A DNA stretch of 64,000 nt from Thioalkalivibrio sp. XN8 (GCF_011058255.1 NZ_JAALFH010000066.1:62001-126000); one strand, 5' to 3'. Positions 14,976 through 25,032 are shown, counted from the stretch's first letter. Numbers and translations are program-made. The notes: generated from the letters alone by a model not told the origin.

Positions 14976-17104
14976 GCCTCATCGCCGAGCTCAAGCGCCG
15001 CAAGGTCGTGCGGGTCGCGGTGGTGTATGCAGCGACGGCGTTCGCCGTGCTGCAGGGCGCGGATATCATGCTGCCGCGCATGGGCGTGCCGGACTGGGGC
15101 ATGAACCTGGTGGTCGCGTTGACCGTGCTGGGTTTCCCAATCGCGCTAGTCCTGGCATGGGCCTTGGAGCTTACGCCGGAGGGCCTGCGCGTGACGCCGA
15201 CCGCCGCGCCTGAAGCGTCGGCCGACAGCGCATCCACGCCGGCGCTGCTGGGCAAGCGCACCCTGGCGGTGGCGGCAGGCCTGCTGCTGCTGGGCATCGG
15301 CCTGGGCGCCGGCTGGTTCCTGAGACCGCCCGTGCCGCCGGCCGACCCGCCGTCAGACCCGCCGGCGGTGGCGGAGCGCGCGGCGCCCGCGCGGGCAACC
15401 GTACCCCAGGCAGAAAACGCAGCCGCGACGGAAAACCAACCCGTGCCGGAGCTCGCGGCCGAGCCGCTGGCACGCGGCGTCGCGGTGCTGCCCTTCGAGA
15501 ACCTGTCGGAGGATCCGGCCAATGCCTTTTTCGCCGGCGGCGTCCACGAGGAAGTGCTGACCAGCCTGTCGCTGATCGCCGACCTGCGCGTGATCTCGCG
15601 CACCTCGATGCTGCGCATCGCCGAAAGCCAGCTGGACGTGCCGGCCATGGCGCAGCGCCTCGGCGTTTCGCATGTGCTGGAGGGCAGCGTGCGGCGCGCG
15701 GGCAACCGCGTGCGGGTCACCGTGCAGCTGATCGATGCGGCGCGCGACGAACACCTGTGGGCCGAGAACTACGACCGGGAGCTCGATGACATCTTCGCCA
15801 TCCAGAGCGACATCGCCCGCGCCATCGCCGAGCAGCTGCGCATCGAGCTGAGCCCGCGCGAGGCCGAGGCGCTGGCTGAGCGGCCGACGGAGAATTCCCA
15901 GGCTCACGACCTGTACTTGCGCGCACTCGATCGCAGACGGGGTTTCGACGATTGGCGTGCGCAGATTGCCCTGTTGGAGCAGGCGCTTGTCCTCGATCCG
16001 GATTTCCTGCAGGCGCGGCTGATGCTGGCCGAGGCCCATGGCCGTATCTTCTGGGACGGCGAGGATACGGCGGGCTCGCACGTCGCGCGCACGCGCGAAC
16101 TGGTCGAGGAGATTTCGCGCCGCTGGCCCGATCGGCCAGAGGCTCGGCTGGCACAGGCGATATATCTCTACCTGGTCGAAAGCGACTATGCCGCGGCACT
16201 CGAAGTTTGCCAGGACGTGTTGTCACTGCGACCCAACGACGCCTGGGTCCATTCCTGTATCGCTGCCAGCCACAAGCGACTGAACCAACGTGAGGAGAAC
16301 CTGGTCGCCGCGCGGCGCTGGGTCGAGATCGATCCGGAGAACGGCGGCGCCTGGTTCGAGGTTTCGAATGCGCTGGCGCAGCTCGGACGCGGTGAGGAAG
16401 CGATCGAAGCGGTCGAGCGCGCCCGCGCACTGTTTCCCGAGCAACCGTTCTTCGATTTCTGGCGGGCGTTCTATGTCTTGGCGTTTCGTGGCGACATTCA
16501 ATCGATCCTGGCTTTGGCCGGTCGAGCTAATGAAATTACGAATTCTTTTATTGCCGAAGTCTTGTTCGCCAGCGGCGATGTCGAGCGGGCGCTCACGGTG
16601 CTGGCGCCCGCGGCGGGCGGTTACGATCTCGAGGCCGTTCACGATGACCTGTTGCGTGCCGAGCTCCTGATTTACGCAGAGCGTGGCGAAGAGGCCCGGT
16701 CTCACGCGCGTCGCGCCTACGACTACCTCGAGGATCGCGGGGAAACCGAGTTCGCCGCGCTGCCGCCGCGCGGGCGCGGGGCGGCCTATGCCCTGGCCGC
16801 TGCCGTGGCTGCTGCCGCCGGCGAGCGTCAGTCGGCCGCCGAATGGTCGCGGCGCGCGCAGTCCGAGCCAAGGCTGGACACGACTGAGGACCGTAGCCGG
16901 CTGGCTGAGCTGGCTCGCGCCGCAAGCCTTCTCGGCGATCATGACGCTGCCTGGGCACACTACACCGACGCCGGAAAGTTCCACGTAATGATGATGACGC
17001 CGGGCCTGCTGCGCGCCCTTCGGCCCCTGCACGAGGCACGATTCGGCCAGTCCGCGGCCTACCAGGCGCACATGGCTGGACTCGACTCGGAGGATGGGAC
17101 GTGA
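14972..17104 (+). CDS. Array gene 8: FlgO-like/TPR membrane protein, VISRTS class
   Basis: 710 aa; ATG at 14972 within the gene 7 stop. GKRT-type membrane domain, close to gene 6 over its first 70 residues (LQGADIMLPRMGVPDWGMNL is shared). A Pro-rich linker follows the third helix (about 97-116). The FlgO-like domain (about 169-290) is of the variant class, with GVHEEVLTSL and LRVISRTSML, LEGSVRRAG and HLWAENYDREL. The TPR region is long, with ALVLDPDFLQARLML and VEIDPENGGAWFEV. A short AT-rich patch at about 16527-16562 stands out from its surroundings. There is no two-Cys tail; the protein ends GLDSEDGT. The stop overlaps the GTG of gene 9. Confidence 0.85.
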   Translation: MSLIAELKRRKVVRVAVVYAATAFAVLQGADIMLPRMGVPDWGMNLVVALTVLGFPIALVLAWALELTPEGLRVTPTAAPEASADSASTPALLGKRTLAVAAGLLLLGIGLGAGWFLRPPVPPADPPSDPPAVAERAAPARATVPQAENAAATENQPVPELAAEPLARGVAVLPFENLSEDPANAFFAGGVHEEVLTSLSLIADLRVISRTSMLRIAESQLDVPAMAQRLGVSHVLEGSVRRAGNRVRVTVQLIDAARDEHLWAENYDRELDDIFAIQSDIARAIAEQLRIELSPREAEALAERPTENSQAHDLYLRALDRRRGFDDWRAQIALLEQALVLDPDFLQARLMLAEAHGRIFWDGEDTAGSHVARTRELVEEISRRWPDRPEARLAQAIYLYLVESDYAAALEVCQDVLSLRPNDAWVHSCIAASHKRLNQREENLVAARRWVEIDPENGGAWFEVSNALAQLGRGEEAIEAVERARALFPEQPFFDFWRAFYVLAFRGDIQSILALAGRANEITNSFIAEVLFASGDVERALTVLAPAAGGYDLEAVHDDLLRAELLIYAERGEEARSHARRAYDYLEDRGETEFAALPPRGRGAAYALAAAVAAAAGERQSAAEWSRRAQSEPRLDTTEDRSRLAELARAASLLGDHDAAWAHYTDAGKFHVMMMTPGLLRALRPLHEARFGQSAAYQAHMAGLDSEDGT

Positions 17105-19194
17105 GCCTCATCGCCGAGCTCAAGCGACGTAAGGTCATCCGCGTTGCCGTGGTCTATGCCGCGACTGCATTTGCCGTGCTGCAGGCGGCGGACATCATGC
17201 TGCCGCAGATGGGTGTGCCGGAGTGGGGCCTGAGCCTGGTGGTGGCGCTCATCGTGCTGGGGTTCCCCATTGCGCTGGTGCTGGGCTGGGCGCTGGAGCT
17301 GACCCCGGAAGGCATCAAGCGTACGGAGGCCGCGCACGCAGATACGAGCGATCAACGCGCACCGGCGCTGCTGGGCAAGCGCACGATGGTCGTGGCGGGG
17401 CTCCTGCTGGTGCTCGGCATTGGCCTCTCCGCCGGCTGGCTGTTGAAGCCCGGCGCTCCGGAGCGGGAACAGGCAGCGACGAGCACGGGACTCGGAAGCC
17501 CCGATGTTGCCGGCGTCGCCGCGACTGCTGAGCCGGCCCCCGCACGTGGTGTGGGCGTGCTGCCGTTCACGAATCTCAGCCCCGACCCGGACAATGCCTT
17601 CTTCGCCAGTGGCGTGCACGAGGAAGTGCTCACCCGGTTGTCACTGATCCCGGAACTCCGGGTCATCTCGCGCACTTCGATGGAAACGATCGCCGGCGAT
17701 GGGCTGGAGGTGTCGGAGATCGGCCGGCGGCTCGGCGTCAGCCACGTGCTCGAGGGCAGTGTGCGACGCTCTGGCGAGCGGGTCCGCGTGACCGTGCAGC
17801 TGATCGAGGCCGCCAGCGACCAGCACATCTGGGCCGAAAACTTCGACCGCACCATCGACGACACCTTTACCATCCAGTCCGAGATCGCGCTGGCGATCGC
17901 GGCGCAACTCCAGGCGAGCCTGGATCCGAAGCTGCGCGCCAGCATCGAGGCACGGCCGACGGACAACCCGGCCGCTTACGACCTTTATCTCCGCGCGCGC
18001 GAGAAGCTAAGAGTCTGGCGCGCCGCCGAGGGTTTTCGCGATGCAGCCCCGTTGCTCGAACAGGCGATCGAGCGGGATCCGGATTTCCTGGCCGCGAAAG
18101 CTCAGCTCACCTATGCGTACGGCCAGCTGTATCGCCTGGGGGCCGAACTCGACGGCAATTATGAGCGCAAGGCGCTGGCGCTGGTTACGGAACTGCGCCG
18201 GCGGTGGCCGGAGCGGGCCGAGAGCCGTATCGCGTTGGCGCACTACCATCGTCTCATCGAGCGTAACTTCGAGCTGGCGCTGGCCGAGTTCCAGGCGTTG
18301 CTGGCGGAGCAGCCCAACGACATCGAGCTGATGCGCAATGTGAGGACGGCGCTGAAGTGGCTTGGCCGCCGCGAAGAGTTTCTTGAGATGGCCCGGCGGG
18401 TGCGGGCGCTGGACCCGGAGAACAGTTCTGACTGGAGCGAGATGCTGATTGCGCTGTTGCAGAACGGCCATGGGGAGGAGGCGATCGCCATGGCCGAACA
18501 GGCGATGACGCAGTTCCCGGATGATCCCAACTATCCATGGGTGCTCGCGTACAGCAAGCTCTCGTTCAAGGCGGACCGGGGGGCCATGCTGGACTACGGC
18601 CGCACGCATGGCCTGGGCTTTTCGACAATATGGCCAGACACTCTCGAGCGGACCCGCTTTGCCGAGGGCGACCTGGATGGGGCGCTCGAGATGGTCGCCC
18701 AGCGGCGTGGCCGGGCCAGCGGACTCGAGATCGCGGTGCTCGACGCGACCGAGGCCGAATACCTGCGGCTGGCGGGACGTGATGCTGAAGCCGAAGCTCC
18801 TGCGCGGCGCGCCTTCGAGGCCATGGAAGCGTGGCTCGAAAGCCGCCGCCCGCTGCCCGGTGGCTACGACGCCGCATGGCTGGCCTCGGCATCCTGGATG
18901 GCGGCCCTCGCTGGCGAGCGTGAAGCGGCCCTGCGCTGGGAGGTCCGGGCCCTGGACATGGCGGAACTCGTCGTGTTCGAACGCGTGCAACGGGATTTTA
19001 CGCTTGCCGACAGCCGGCGCTGGCGGGGTGATCCGGATGCTGCCTGGACGTTGCTGGAGCCTTACCTGGGGGACCCTTTTTGGCTTCCGGACGGTCTCCT
19101 GCTCGGCCTGGAGCCTTATTACGATGCGTTGTACGGCGACGCGGCCGCGTATCGCGACTACATGGCGCGGCTGCGGGCGGAGTGGGGTCGATGA
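17101..19194 (+). CDS. Array gene 9: FlgO-like/TPR membrane protein, VISRTS class
   Basis: 697 aa, GTG start overlapping the gene 8 stop. The first 80 residues are of the GKRT type (LQAADIMLPQMGVPEWG, ELTPEGIKRTEA, LLGKRT). The FlgO-like domain at about 150-272 has GVGVLPFTNLSPDPDN, GVHEEVLTRL, LRVISRTSM, LEGSVRRSG and HIWAENFDRTI, so its nearest relative here is gene 8. TPR units include AIERDPDFLAAKAQL; a helix pair around RVRALDPENSSDWSEML is also clear. The C-terminal LEPYYDALYGD matches LRPLHEARFGQ of gene 8 in layout. There is no two-Cys tail. Bases 17251-17300 are identical to bases 21263-21312 in gene 11, although the rest of the two genes is clearly different. Confidence 0.85.
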   Translation: MSLIAELKRRKVIRVAVVYAATAFAVLQAADIMLPQMGVPEWGLSLVVALIVLGFPIALVLGWALELTPEGIKRTEAAHADTSDQRAPALLGKRTMVVAGLLLVLGIGLSAGWLLKPGAPEREQAATSTGLGSPDVAGVAATAEPAPARGVGVLPFTNLSPDPDNAFFASGVHEEVLTRLSLIPELRVISRTSMETIAGDGLEVSEIGRRLGVSHVLEGSVRRSGERVRVTVQLIEAASDQHIWAENFDRTIDDTFTIQSEIALAIAAQLQASLDPKLRASIEARPTDNPAAYDLYLRAREKLRVWRAAEGFRDAAPLLEQAIERDPDFLAAKAQLTYAYGQLYRLGAELDGNYERKALALVTELRRRWPERAESRIALAHYHRLIERNFELALAEFQALLAEQPNDIELMRNVRTALKWLGRREEFLEMARRVRALDPENSSDWSEMLIALLQNGHGEEAIAMAEQAMTQFPDDPNYPWVLAYSKLSFKADRGAMLDYGRTHGLGFSTIWPDTLERTRFAEGDLDGALEMVAQRRGRASGLEIAVLDATEAEYLRLAGRDAEAEAPARRAFEAMEAWLESRRPLPGGYDAAWLASASWMAALAGEREAALRWEVRALDMAELVVFERVQRDFTLADSRRWRGDPDAAWTLLEPYLGDPFWLPDGLLLGLEPYYDALYGDAAAYRDYMARLRAEWGR
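17251..17300 (+). repeat. 50-base block identical to 21263-21312
   Basis: Within the second membrane helix of array gene 9, 50 consecutive bases (starting ATCGTGCTGGGG, ending GCGCTGGAGCT) are identical to a block in array gene 11. The bases on both sides differ. Codon choice, not only the encoded helix, is the same, while the neighbouring gene 10 differs inside the block. This is consistent with recent gene conversion or recombination between members of the array. It was read by eye; other shared tracts were not mapped systematically. Confidence 0.7.
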
Positions 19195-21116
19195 GTTTCT
19201 TCGCCGAGCTCAAGCGCCGCAAGGTGGTGCGCGTCGCGGTCGTGTACGCGGCCACGGGTTTCGCCGTGCTGGAGGCGGCCGACCTGCTGTTGCCGCGCAT
19301 GGGCCTGCCGGACTGGGTGATGAACCTGGTCGTAGCGATGATCGTGCTCGGCTTCCCGATTGCGCTGGTGCTGGGCTGGGCGCTGGAGCTCACGCCGGAC
19401 GGGATCAGGCGCACCGAGGCGGCGCCGGAGCACGTTGAGCCGGGCACGACACCACCGCTGCTCGGTAAGCGCACGGTCCTCGCCAGCGCCTTGCTGGTGG
19501 CCGTCGGGATCGGCCTGTCGGCCGGCTGGTTGCTCAAGTCCAATACCCAGGAGCGGGTCGAACCCGCTGAGGTGGCAGGGTCGGGCGACGTCGGGGTGCC
19601 TGCCCAGGCCGATGCTCAGCAGCCGCCCGAGACGAGGAATCCGGCTGAAATCGAATCAATCGCCGTGTTGCCCTTCGTCAACATGAGCCCCGACCCCGAA
19701 AACGCCTACTTCGCGGACGGAATTTCGGAAGAGCTGTTGAACATCCTGGCCGGCATCGAGGGGCTGAAGGTCGCGTCGCGCACCTCGGCCTTCTCGTTCA
19801 AGGGCAGCAACAGGCCGATCCCCGAGATCGCGCGGCAGCTCGGCGTCCGCCACGTGCTCGAGGGCTCGGTGCGCAAGCAGGGCAACCGGGTGCGCATCAC
19901 GGCACAGCTGATCGAAGCCGGCGACGACGCCCACCTGTGGTCGGAGCGCTACGATCGCGACCTCGACGATATTTTCCAGGTCCAGGAAGACATCGCGCAG
20001 GCAATCACAGTGGCGCTGGAGGATATCCTCGGTACACGCCGGGTCGCCGTCGAGGCGCCGACCAGGAACCTTAATGCGTACCAGCGCTATCTGCATGGCC
20101 GCTCGCGTTTCTATCAGCGTGCCGAGCTGGACCAGGCGATCGAGGATTTTCGTTTCGCGGTCGATCGCGATCCGGACTTCGCCGAAGCCTGGGCTTTCCT
20201 GGCCGCCACCTACTGGATGCAGGGTAGCGCCGGTTATCCGACCGACAACGACCGAGCAGAGATGGCTCGGCTGGCCGGCCTGGCAGCCGACCGTGCGATG
20301 GCGCTGAACGCCGGGATTCCGATCGGCGTGGCGGTGAAAGGCCAGATCGTCACCGACTCGGGGACCCCCGGGGCCGTCGCCGAAGGCATTCGACTGCTCG
20401 AGCGTGCAGCGGCCCTGCCCGCACCAGACACCACGCCGCGGTTGTGGCTGGCGCTGCTCTGGCTGGAGCTCGGGTACGCAGAGCGCGCGCTGCCCTTGCT
20501 GCAGAGTGCCCGGCAATCTGATCCGCTGGTCGGCATCAACAGCGGTGTGCTCGGGATCGCCCACGCCATCGAGGGTCGGCGCGCCGAAGGCGAGCGACTG
20601 GCCCTGGAAGCAGTGGCGCTCGACGGCCTCGACTTCTGGGGCAACTTGCTGGCGACAGACCGACTCCATGACGGGGACCTCGCCGGCGCCACTGAACTGG
20701 TCGCGGCCATGCTGAGCCGGTTGGAAGACGGATTCGAGTCCGAATCACACGTCGCAGCGGCGCTCCTGCAGGCACTGCAGGATCCATCGGTCCGCATGGC
20801 CCACCTTCATTCAATGGAAACCCGGAACTGGGACGGAGAGGGAGAGGACGGGGACTTTTTCGCTGCGTCATTGATGTTTGAGCGTGGCGAGCGCGCGTTC
20901 GGGGTAGCGCAGACCCAGGTGAACAGGCCGTGGGCAATCCTGATGTCGGCATGGCTGCCCGCGATGCAATGGCTGCGCGAGGACCCGCGCTATTTCGAGT
21001 CGATGGAGAGGCGCGGTCGGGTGGAGTACTGGGACAACTACGGCTACCCGCGCGGTTGTCGGCCGATCGATGACTCGGCGGGGCGCCGTCTCGATTGCGA
21101 GGAGATGGCGCAGTGA
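19191..21116 (+). CDS. Array gene 10: FlgO-like/TPR membrane protein, GKRT type
   Basis: 641 aa; ATG at 19191 gives MSFFAELKRRKVVRV and the ATGA overlap with gene 9. Membrane helices at about 13-34, 46-66 and 96-116; its first 80 residues are nearly those of gene 11. The FlgO-like domain (about 156-276) has SIAVLPFVNMSPDPEN, GISEELLN, VASRTSAFSFKGSNRPI, LEGSVRKQG and HLWSERYDRDL, the same group as genes 4, 7 and 15. TPR region about 292-600, with AVDRDPDFAEAWAFLA and SARQSDPLVGIN. The C-terminus has WLPAMQWLREDPRYF and the two-Cys tail with Cys623 and Cys636. So genes 10 and 11 share a membrane domain but differ in the FlgO-like and TPR parts. Confidence 0.86.
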   Translation: MSFFAELKRRKVVRVAVVYAATGFAVLEAADLLLPRMGLPDWVMNLVVAMIVLGFPIALVLGWALELTPDGIRRTEAAPEHVEPGTTPPLLGKRTVLASALLVAVGIGLSAGWLLKSNTQERVEPAEVAGSGDVGVPAQADAQQPPETRNPAEIESIAVLPFVNMSPDPENAYFADGISEELLNILAGIEGLKVASRTSAFSFKGSNRPIPEIARQLGVRHVLEGSVRKQGNRVRITAQLIEAGDDAHLWSERYDRDLDDIFQVQEDIAQAITVALEDILGTRRVAVEAPTRNLNAYQRYLHGRSRFYQRAELDQAIEDFRFAVDRDPDFAEAWAFLAATYWMQGSAGYPTDNDRAEMARLAGLAADRAMALNAGIPIGVAVKGQIVTDSGTPGAVAEGIRLLERAAALPAPDTTPRLWLALLWLELGYAERALPLLQSARQSDPLVGINSGVLGIAHAIEGRRAEGERLALEAVALDGLDFWGNLLATDRLHDGDLAGATELVAAMLSRLEDGFESESHVAAALLQALQDPSVRMAHLHSMETRNWDGEGEDGDFFAASLMFERGERAFGVAQTQVNRPWAILMSAWLPAMQWLREDPRYFESMERRGRVEYWDNYGYPRGCRPIDDSAGRRLDCEEMAQ

Positions 21117-22990
21117 GTCTGTTCGCCGAACTCAAGCGCCGCAAGGTGGTGCGCGTCGCGGTGGTCTATGCCGCCACGGCGTTCGCGGTGCTGGAGGCGG
21201 CCGACCTGCTGTTGCCGCGGATGGGCGTGCCGGACTGGGTGATGAATCTGGTCGTGGCGATGATCGTGCTGGGGTTCCCCATTGCGCTGGTGCTGGGCTG
21301 GGCGCTGGAGCTCACGCCGGACGGCATCCGGCGCACCGAGGCCGTTGCGGAACTCGAACCTGAACAGGGCGATGCCGCTGGCGCCACGCCCGCATTGCTC
21401 GGCAAGCGCACTGTTCTGGTCGCCGGACTGCTGGTTGTCCTCGGCATCGGGCTGGGTGCCGGCTGGTTCCTGCGTCCATTGGGCGCCCCCGAAGGTGCGC
21501 CGGCAAGGGATTCAGCCGCTGAGTCCGATGCGACCGGGCCGGCCGTCACCGACAAGACCATCGCCGTGCTGCCATTCGCCGATTTCAGCCCCGCGAGCGA
21601 CCACGAGTGGTTTGCCGACGGTCTGACCGAGGAGATCCTCAACGCACTGGCGCGGACTCCGGATCTGCTGGTGACGGCGCGCACCTCGTCGTTCCGCTAC
21701 AAGGGGAGCACACTGGACATTCCGCAGATCGCGGCGGAGCTGGGCGTGTCACATGTGCTGGAAGGCTCGATTCGCAGCACGCCGCAGCGTATCCGGGTCA
21801 CGGCGCAACTGATCCGTGCCGCGGATGGTTTTCATGTCTGGTCGCAGACTTATGATCGCGACCCGGCCGATATGATCGAGATCCAGGAAGACCTCGCCCG
21901 CAACATCGCCCTCGCCATGGAAACCACCATGGATCCGGAAGCCTTGTCCGATATGGCGAACGTCGGAACCCGTTCCGTGGAGGCTTATCAAGCCTATATC
22001 AGGGGCATAGCCACCTGGTCTGGCGGCAGGGGATCTGGCGGATCGATCCGGGAAGCCTACGAACTCTTCGAGCACGCGCGTACTCTCGATCCCAGCTTTG
22101 CGGCAGCGCATGCGCACGCTGCGCAAGTCTGGCTATCGGAACTCAACATCAACAGGGCAAACACCGGAACTTTCGATCTCCCGCCGGCGCAGATCGAAGC
22201 CGAGTTCAAGCGGCGGATTCGGCGGGCTATCGAGACTGCCACCACCGCCGCGGAGCGCGCAGGCTATGAGGCGAGCGAGGCCGTGCTGGAGTCGCGCTGG
22301 CGCCGGGCCATCGAGCTCTACCAGGCCTACCTGGCAGAGCGGCCAGGCGATGCGCTTGCAATAGGAGAGCTTCTTAGCGTCGCCATGCGCGCCGGTAGGA
22401 AGGAATTGCTGGAGCGCACGCTCGAGGTCACCTGGGCGGAGTCACAGCTGCGCTACGAAGTGGCGCTTTGGCATATCAACTATGCGTATCGTTCAGGTGA
22501 TTACGCACGTGCTGCGGATCAGTCTCTCGTCCTGCTGGAGCGGTGGCCGGACGGTTTCAACATTCTTTACCAGGCGCATCGGACCCTGCTATGGGACGAG
22601 CGCGTGGCCGCCGCAGGGGAGTTGCTGGAACGCATGACACGCGTCGCCCAGGGGGATGAGCCCTGGGCAATCGTGCCACTGGCGCGCCAGGCCTGCGCTG
22701 AGGGCCGGCGCGCCGACGCCGAGCAGCATCTCGCCAGCCTCGATCCTGAAAACGTGTCACTGCGCTGGCAAATATTGATGGTGCTTGGCGAAATGGAAGC
22801 TGCCACCGAGTTGTTGATGGAACTCGAGCGTGAAGGGCGGACCTATGCGCTGGCTAGCTTCCTGACATATCCGCATTTCGATCCGAGCCCATTCCCCTCG
22901 CTGATGCGCATCCTCGAGCGCGAGCAGGTACAGCGCCCGCCGTTGGTGCCCTTACCCTTTGCCTGCCCGCCGCGGGATCCGGAGGCATGA
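21113..22990 (+). CDS. Array gene 11: FlgO-like/TPR membrane protein, GKRT type
   Basis: 625 aa, GTG start overlapping the gene 10 stop. The N-terminal 75 residues are nearly identical to gene 10; the third helix (about 100-118) follows LLGKRT. FlgO-like domain about 150-270: TIAVLPFADFSPASDHEWF, GLTEEILN, LVTARTSSFRYKG, LEGSIRSTP and HVWSQTYDRD, a rather divergent version. A Gly/Ser-rich loop (WSGGRGSGGS, about 303-312) precedes the first TPR helix pair. The TPR region is poorly conserved, and its codon use looks less GC-biased than the 5' end. There is no two-Cys tail, although a single Cys lies near the end (FACPPRDPEA). The stop overlaps the ATG of gene 12. Confidence 0.85.
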   Translation: MSLFAELKRRKVVRVAVVYAATAFAVLEAADLLLPRMGVPDWVMNLVVAMIVLGFPIALVLGWALELTPDGIRRTEAVAELEPEQGDAAGATPALLGKRTVLVAGLLVVLGIGLGAGWFLRPLGAPEGAPARDSAAESDATGPAVTDKTIAVLPFADFSPASDHEWFADGLTEEILNALARTPDLLVTARTSSFRYKGSTLDIPQIAAELGVSHVLEGSIRSTPQRIRVTAQLIRAADGFHVWSQTYDRDPADMIEIQEDLARNIALAMETTMDPEALSDMANVGTRSVEAYQAYIRGIATWSGGRGSGGSIREAYELFEHARTLDPSFAAAHAHAAQVWLSELNINRANTGTFDLPPAQIEAEFKRRIRRAIETATTAAERAGYEASEAVLESRWRRAIELYQAYLAERPGDALAIGELLSVAMRAGRKELLERTLEVTWAESQLRYEVALWHINYAYRSGDYARAADQSLVLLERWPDGFNILYQAHRTLLWDERVAAAGELLERMTRVAQGDEPWAIVPLARQACAEGRRADAEQHLASLDPENVSLRWQILMVLGEMEAATELLMELEREGRTYALASFLTYPHFDPSPFPSLMRILEREQVQRPPLVPLPFACPPRDPEA

Positions 22991-25032
22991 GCCTGCTTGC
23001 CGAACTCAAGCGCCGCAACGTGTTCCGCGTGGGCGCGGCCTACGTGGTGGTGGCGTGGCTCCTGATACAGGTCTGCGACATACTGCTCGGCAATTTTGGC
23101 GCGCCGGAGTGGGTGTTCAAGTCTTTCGTGGCGCTGCTGGTGCTTGGCTTCCCGCTGGCGTTGCTTCTCTCCTGGGCCTATGAGCTGACCCCCGTGGGCG
23201 TGAAGCGCGCCGCGGACGTTGCCGCGGCAACGTCTGGATCGCAGGCGGGTAAGCCGATCGACTGGCTGATACTCGCCGGCATCGCGGTGGTGATCGTGGT
23301 GATGGTCGCGGATCGCGTCTGGGCGCCGGCCACCACGGAACTGGGCGACGCCCCGGCGAAGATCTCGGAGACGGCCCCGCAGCCCGGAACAGCCCCGCAG
23401 GCCCAGCGTGCAGCCGAGGAGGGCGTGTTCATCGCCGTGCTGCCGTTCGACAACTATTCACCTGATCCCGCCGATGCCTATTTTGCCAGCGGCATGACTG
23501 AGGAGATCACCAGCCAGCTGTCGCGCGTCTCGGCGCTGCACGTGATCAGCCGTACGGCGGTCAGCCGCGCGCTCGAAAGCCGGCTTTCCTTGGCGGAGAT
23601 TGCCGCGACGCTGGGCGTCGGCGCGGTGCTCGAGGGCAGCGTGCGCAAGTCCGGCGACATGGTCCGGATCACCACGCAGCTGGTGGACGCGACGAGCGGC
23701 CAGCATCTCTGGAGCACCGACTTCGACCGGGAGCTGGCCGACGTGTTCGGGATCCAGCGCGATGTGGCGCTGGCGATCGCCGCGGCGCTGCAGGCGGAAC
23801 TCAGTCCGGGCGAGCAGGCGCGCATCGAAACCCCGCCCACGGACAATGTCGCGGCCTACCAGCTCTACCTGCGCAGCCGGGAGTTCTCGTCCGTGGGCAT
23901 TGCGACCAATCGCACGGGCATCGAGCTGCTGCGCCAGGCCGTCGCGCTGGATCCGGGCTTCAGCGACGCCTGGGCGCGCCTCTCGTGGCGCTACACCTGG
24001 GCGGCCCGGCTCGGCGACCTCGATGCCGTCGAGGAGGCCTTCACGACGGCCCGGCGGGCACTGGACGTCGATCCCGAGTCGCCCTTCGCCCACTTCGCTC
24101 TCGGCAGTGCCTACAGCGTCTCCGAAGAGATCGAGGAGAATATCGCGTCTTTCGAGCAAGCTATCGCGCTGGACCCGGACCACTTCACGCTAACGGACCT
24201 GAGCTACAACAATGCGCTGACCGGCAGGTCGGCGGTCGCGCTGGCGCAGATCACTCGCGCCGTGCGCCTGTCCCGGAACGTGCCCAACACGCGCTGGCAT
24301 GCTGCGAATGTCCTAATGAGGCTGGGCGACGAGCAGCGACTGGAGAACTGGCTCGACCTGGCCGCCGCCGAAGGCCTGGAGCTGGGTCGGCTGGACATGG
24401 AGCGTGCCTGGCTGCTGGCGCGGCAGGGGCGCTCGGGGGAGGCCCTCGAACTCCTGCGCGCGGGCCGCGAACGCTGGGACGGCAACGAGGAATTCGAGCG
24501 CTTGTCCGCCGCCATACAGGTCTTCCTCGGGGATTACCAGGACGTGCGCAGCTTCATCGAGCGCCAGGCCGAGATCGCGCCGGCAGCGCGCTTGTATGTT
24601 TTCGGGGCCCCGCGCAGCGTGTTCGCCCAGGTGCTGCTGGACGAGGGGGAGGTCGCGCGCGCCACCGCCCTGTTCGAGGAAACCCTGCGGATACATGAGG
24701 AGATGTTCGACGAGGGTCGCGGCTGGCCGGATCGCTGGCTGCAGTCTGCCGCGATCCACGCGCTGCTTGGGCGGCCCGAGGAGTCGCTGCAATGGCTGCA
24801 GCGCAGTTTCGATGCGGGCTTTTATGTCCCCGACCTGCTTGCCGTTGACCGGCGCTTCGCCACGCTGCGCGATGATCCCCGCTTCCAGGACATCGTTGCG
24901 CAAATGGCTGACGCCCAGGCGGTCCAGCGTGCCCGGGTCGAAGCCGAGGGCATCGCCGCGGAAATGAATGCGATGATTGCGGCTGGGCTGGGGCGGTCTG
25001 CCTCGGCCGGTACCGCGGAGGCGGGGCAGTGA
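22987..25032 (+). CDS. Array gene 12: FlgO-like/TPR membrane protein, VISRT class
   Basis: 681 aa; a GGAGG lies directly before the ATG at 22987 but is too close to be a standard ribosome binding site, so coupling from gene 11 is likely. The membrane domain matches gene 1 (NFGAPEWVFKSF, LLVLGFPLA). Third helix about 93-108. FlgO-like domain about 148-270: FIAVLPFDNYSPDPAD, GMTEEITSQLSR, HVISRTAVSRAL, LEGSVRKSG and HLWSTDFDREL. TPR units include AVALDPGFSDAWARLSW, ALDVDPESPFAHFAL and AIALDPDHF. The C-terminal AVDRRFATLRDDPRFQ box is followed by a roughly 40-residue tail rich in Ala, Glu and Gln that could form a helix. There is no two-Cys tail. Confidence 0.85.
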   Translation: MSLLAELKRRNVFRVGAAYVVVAWLLIQVCDILLGNFGAPEWVFKSFVALLVLGFPLALLLSWAYELTPVGVKRAADVAAATSGSQAGKPIDWLILAGIAVVIVVMVADRVWAPATTELGDAPAKISETAPQPGTAPQAQRAAEEGVFIAVLPFDNYSPDPADAYFASGMTEEITSQLSRVSALHVISRTAVSRALESRLSLAEIAATLGVGAVLEGSVRKSGDMVRITTQLVDATSGQHLWSTDFDRELADVFGIQRDVALAIAAALQAELSPGEQARIETPPTDNVAAYQLYLRSREFSSVGIATNRTGIELLRQAVALDPGFSDAWARLSWRYTWAARLGDLDAVEEAFTTARRALDVDPESPFAHFALGSAYSVSEEIEENIASFEQAIALDPDHFTLTDLSYNNALTGRSAVALAQITRAVRLSRNVPNTRWHAANVLMRLGDEQRLENWLDLAAAEGLELGRLDMERAWLLARQGRSGEALELLRAGRERWDGNEEFERLSAAIQVFLGDYQDVRSFIERQAEIAPAARLYVFGAPRSVFAQVLLDEGEVARATALFEETLRIHEEMFDEGRGWPDRWLQSAAIHALLGRPEESLQWLQRSFDAGFYVPDLLAVDRRFATLRDDPRFQDIVAQMADAQAVQRARVEAEGIAAEMNAMIAAGLGRSASAGTAEAGQ

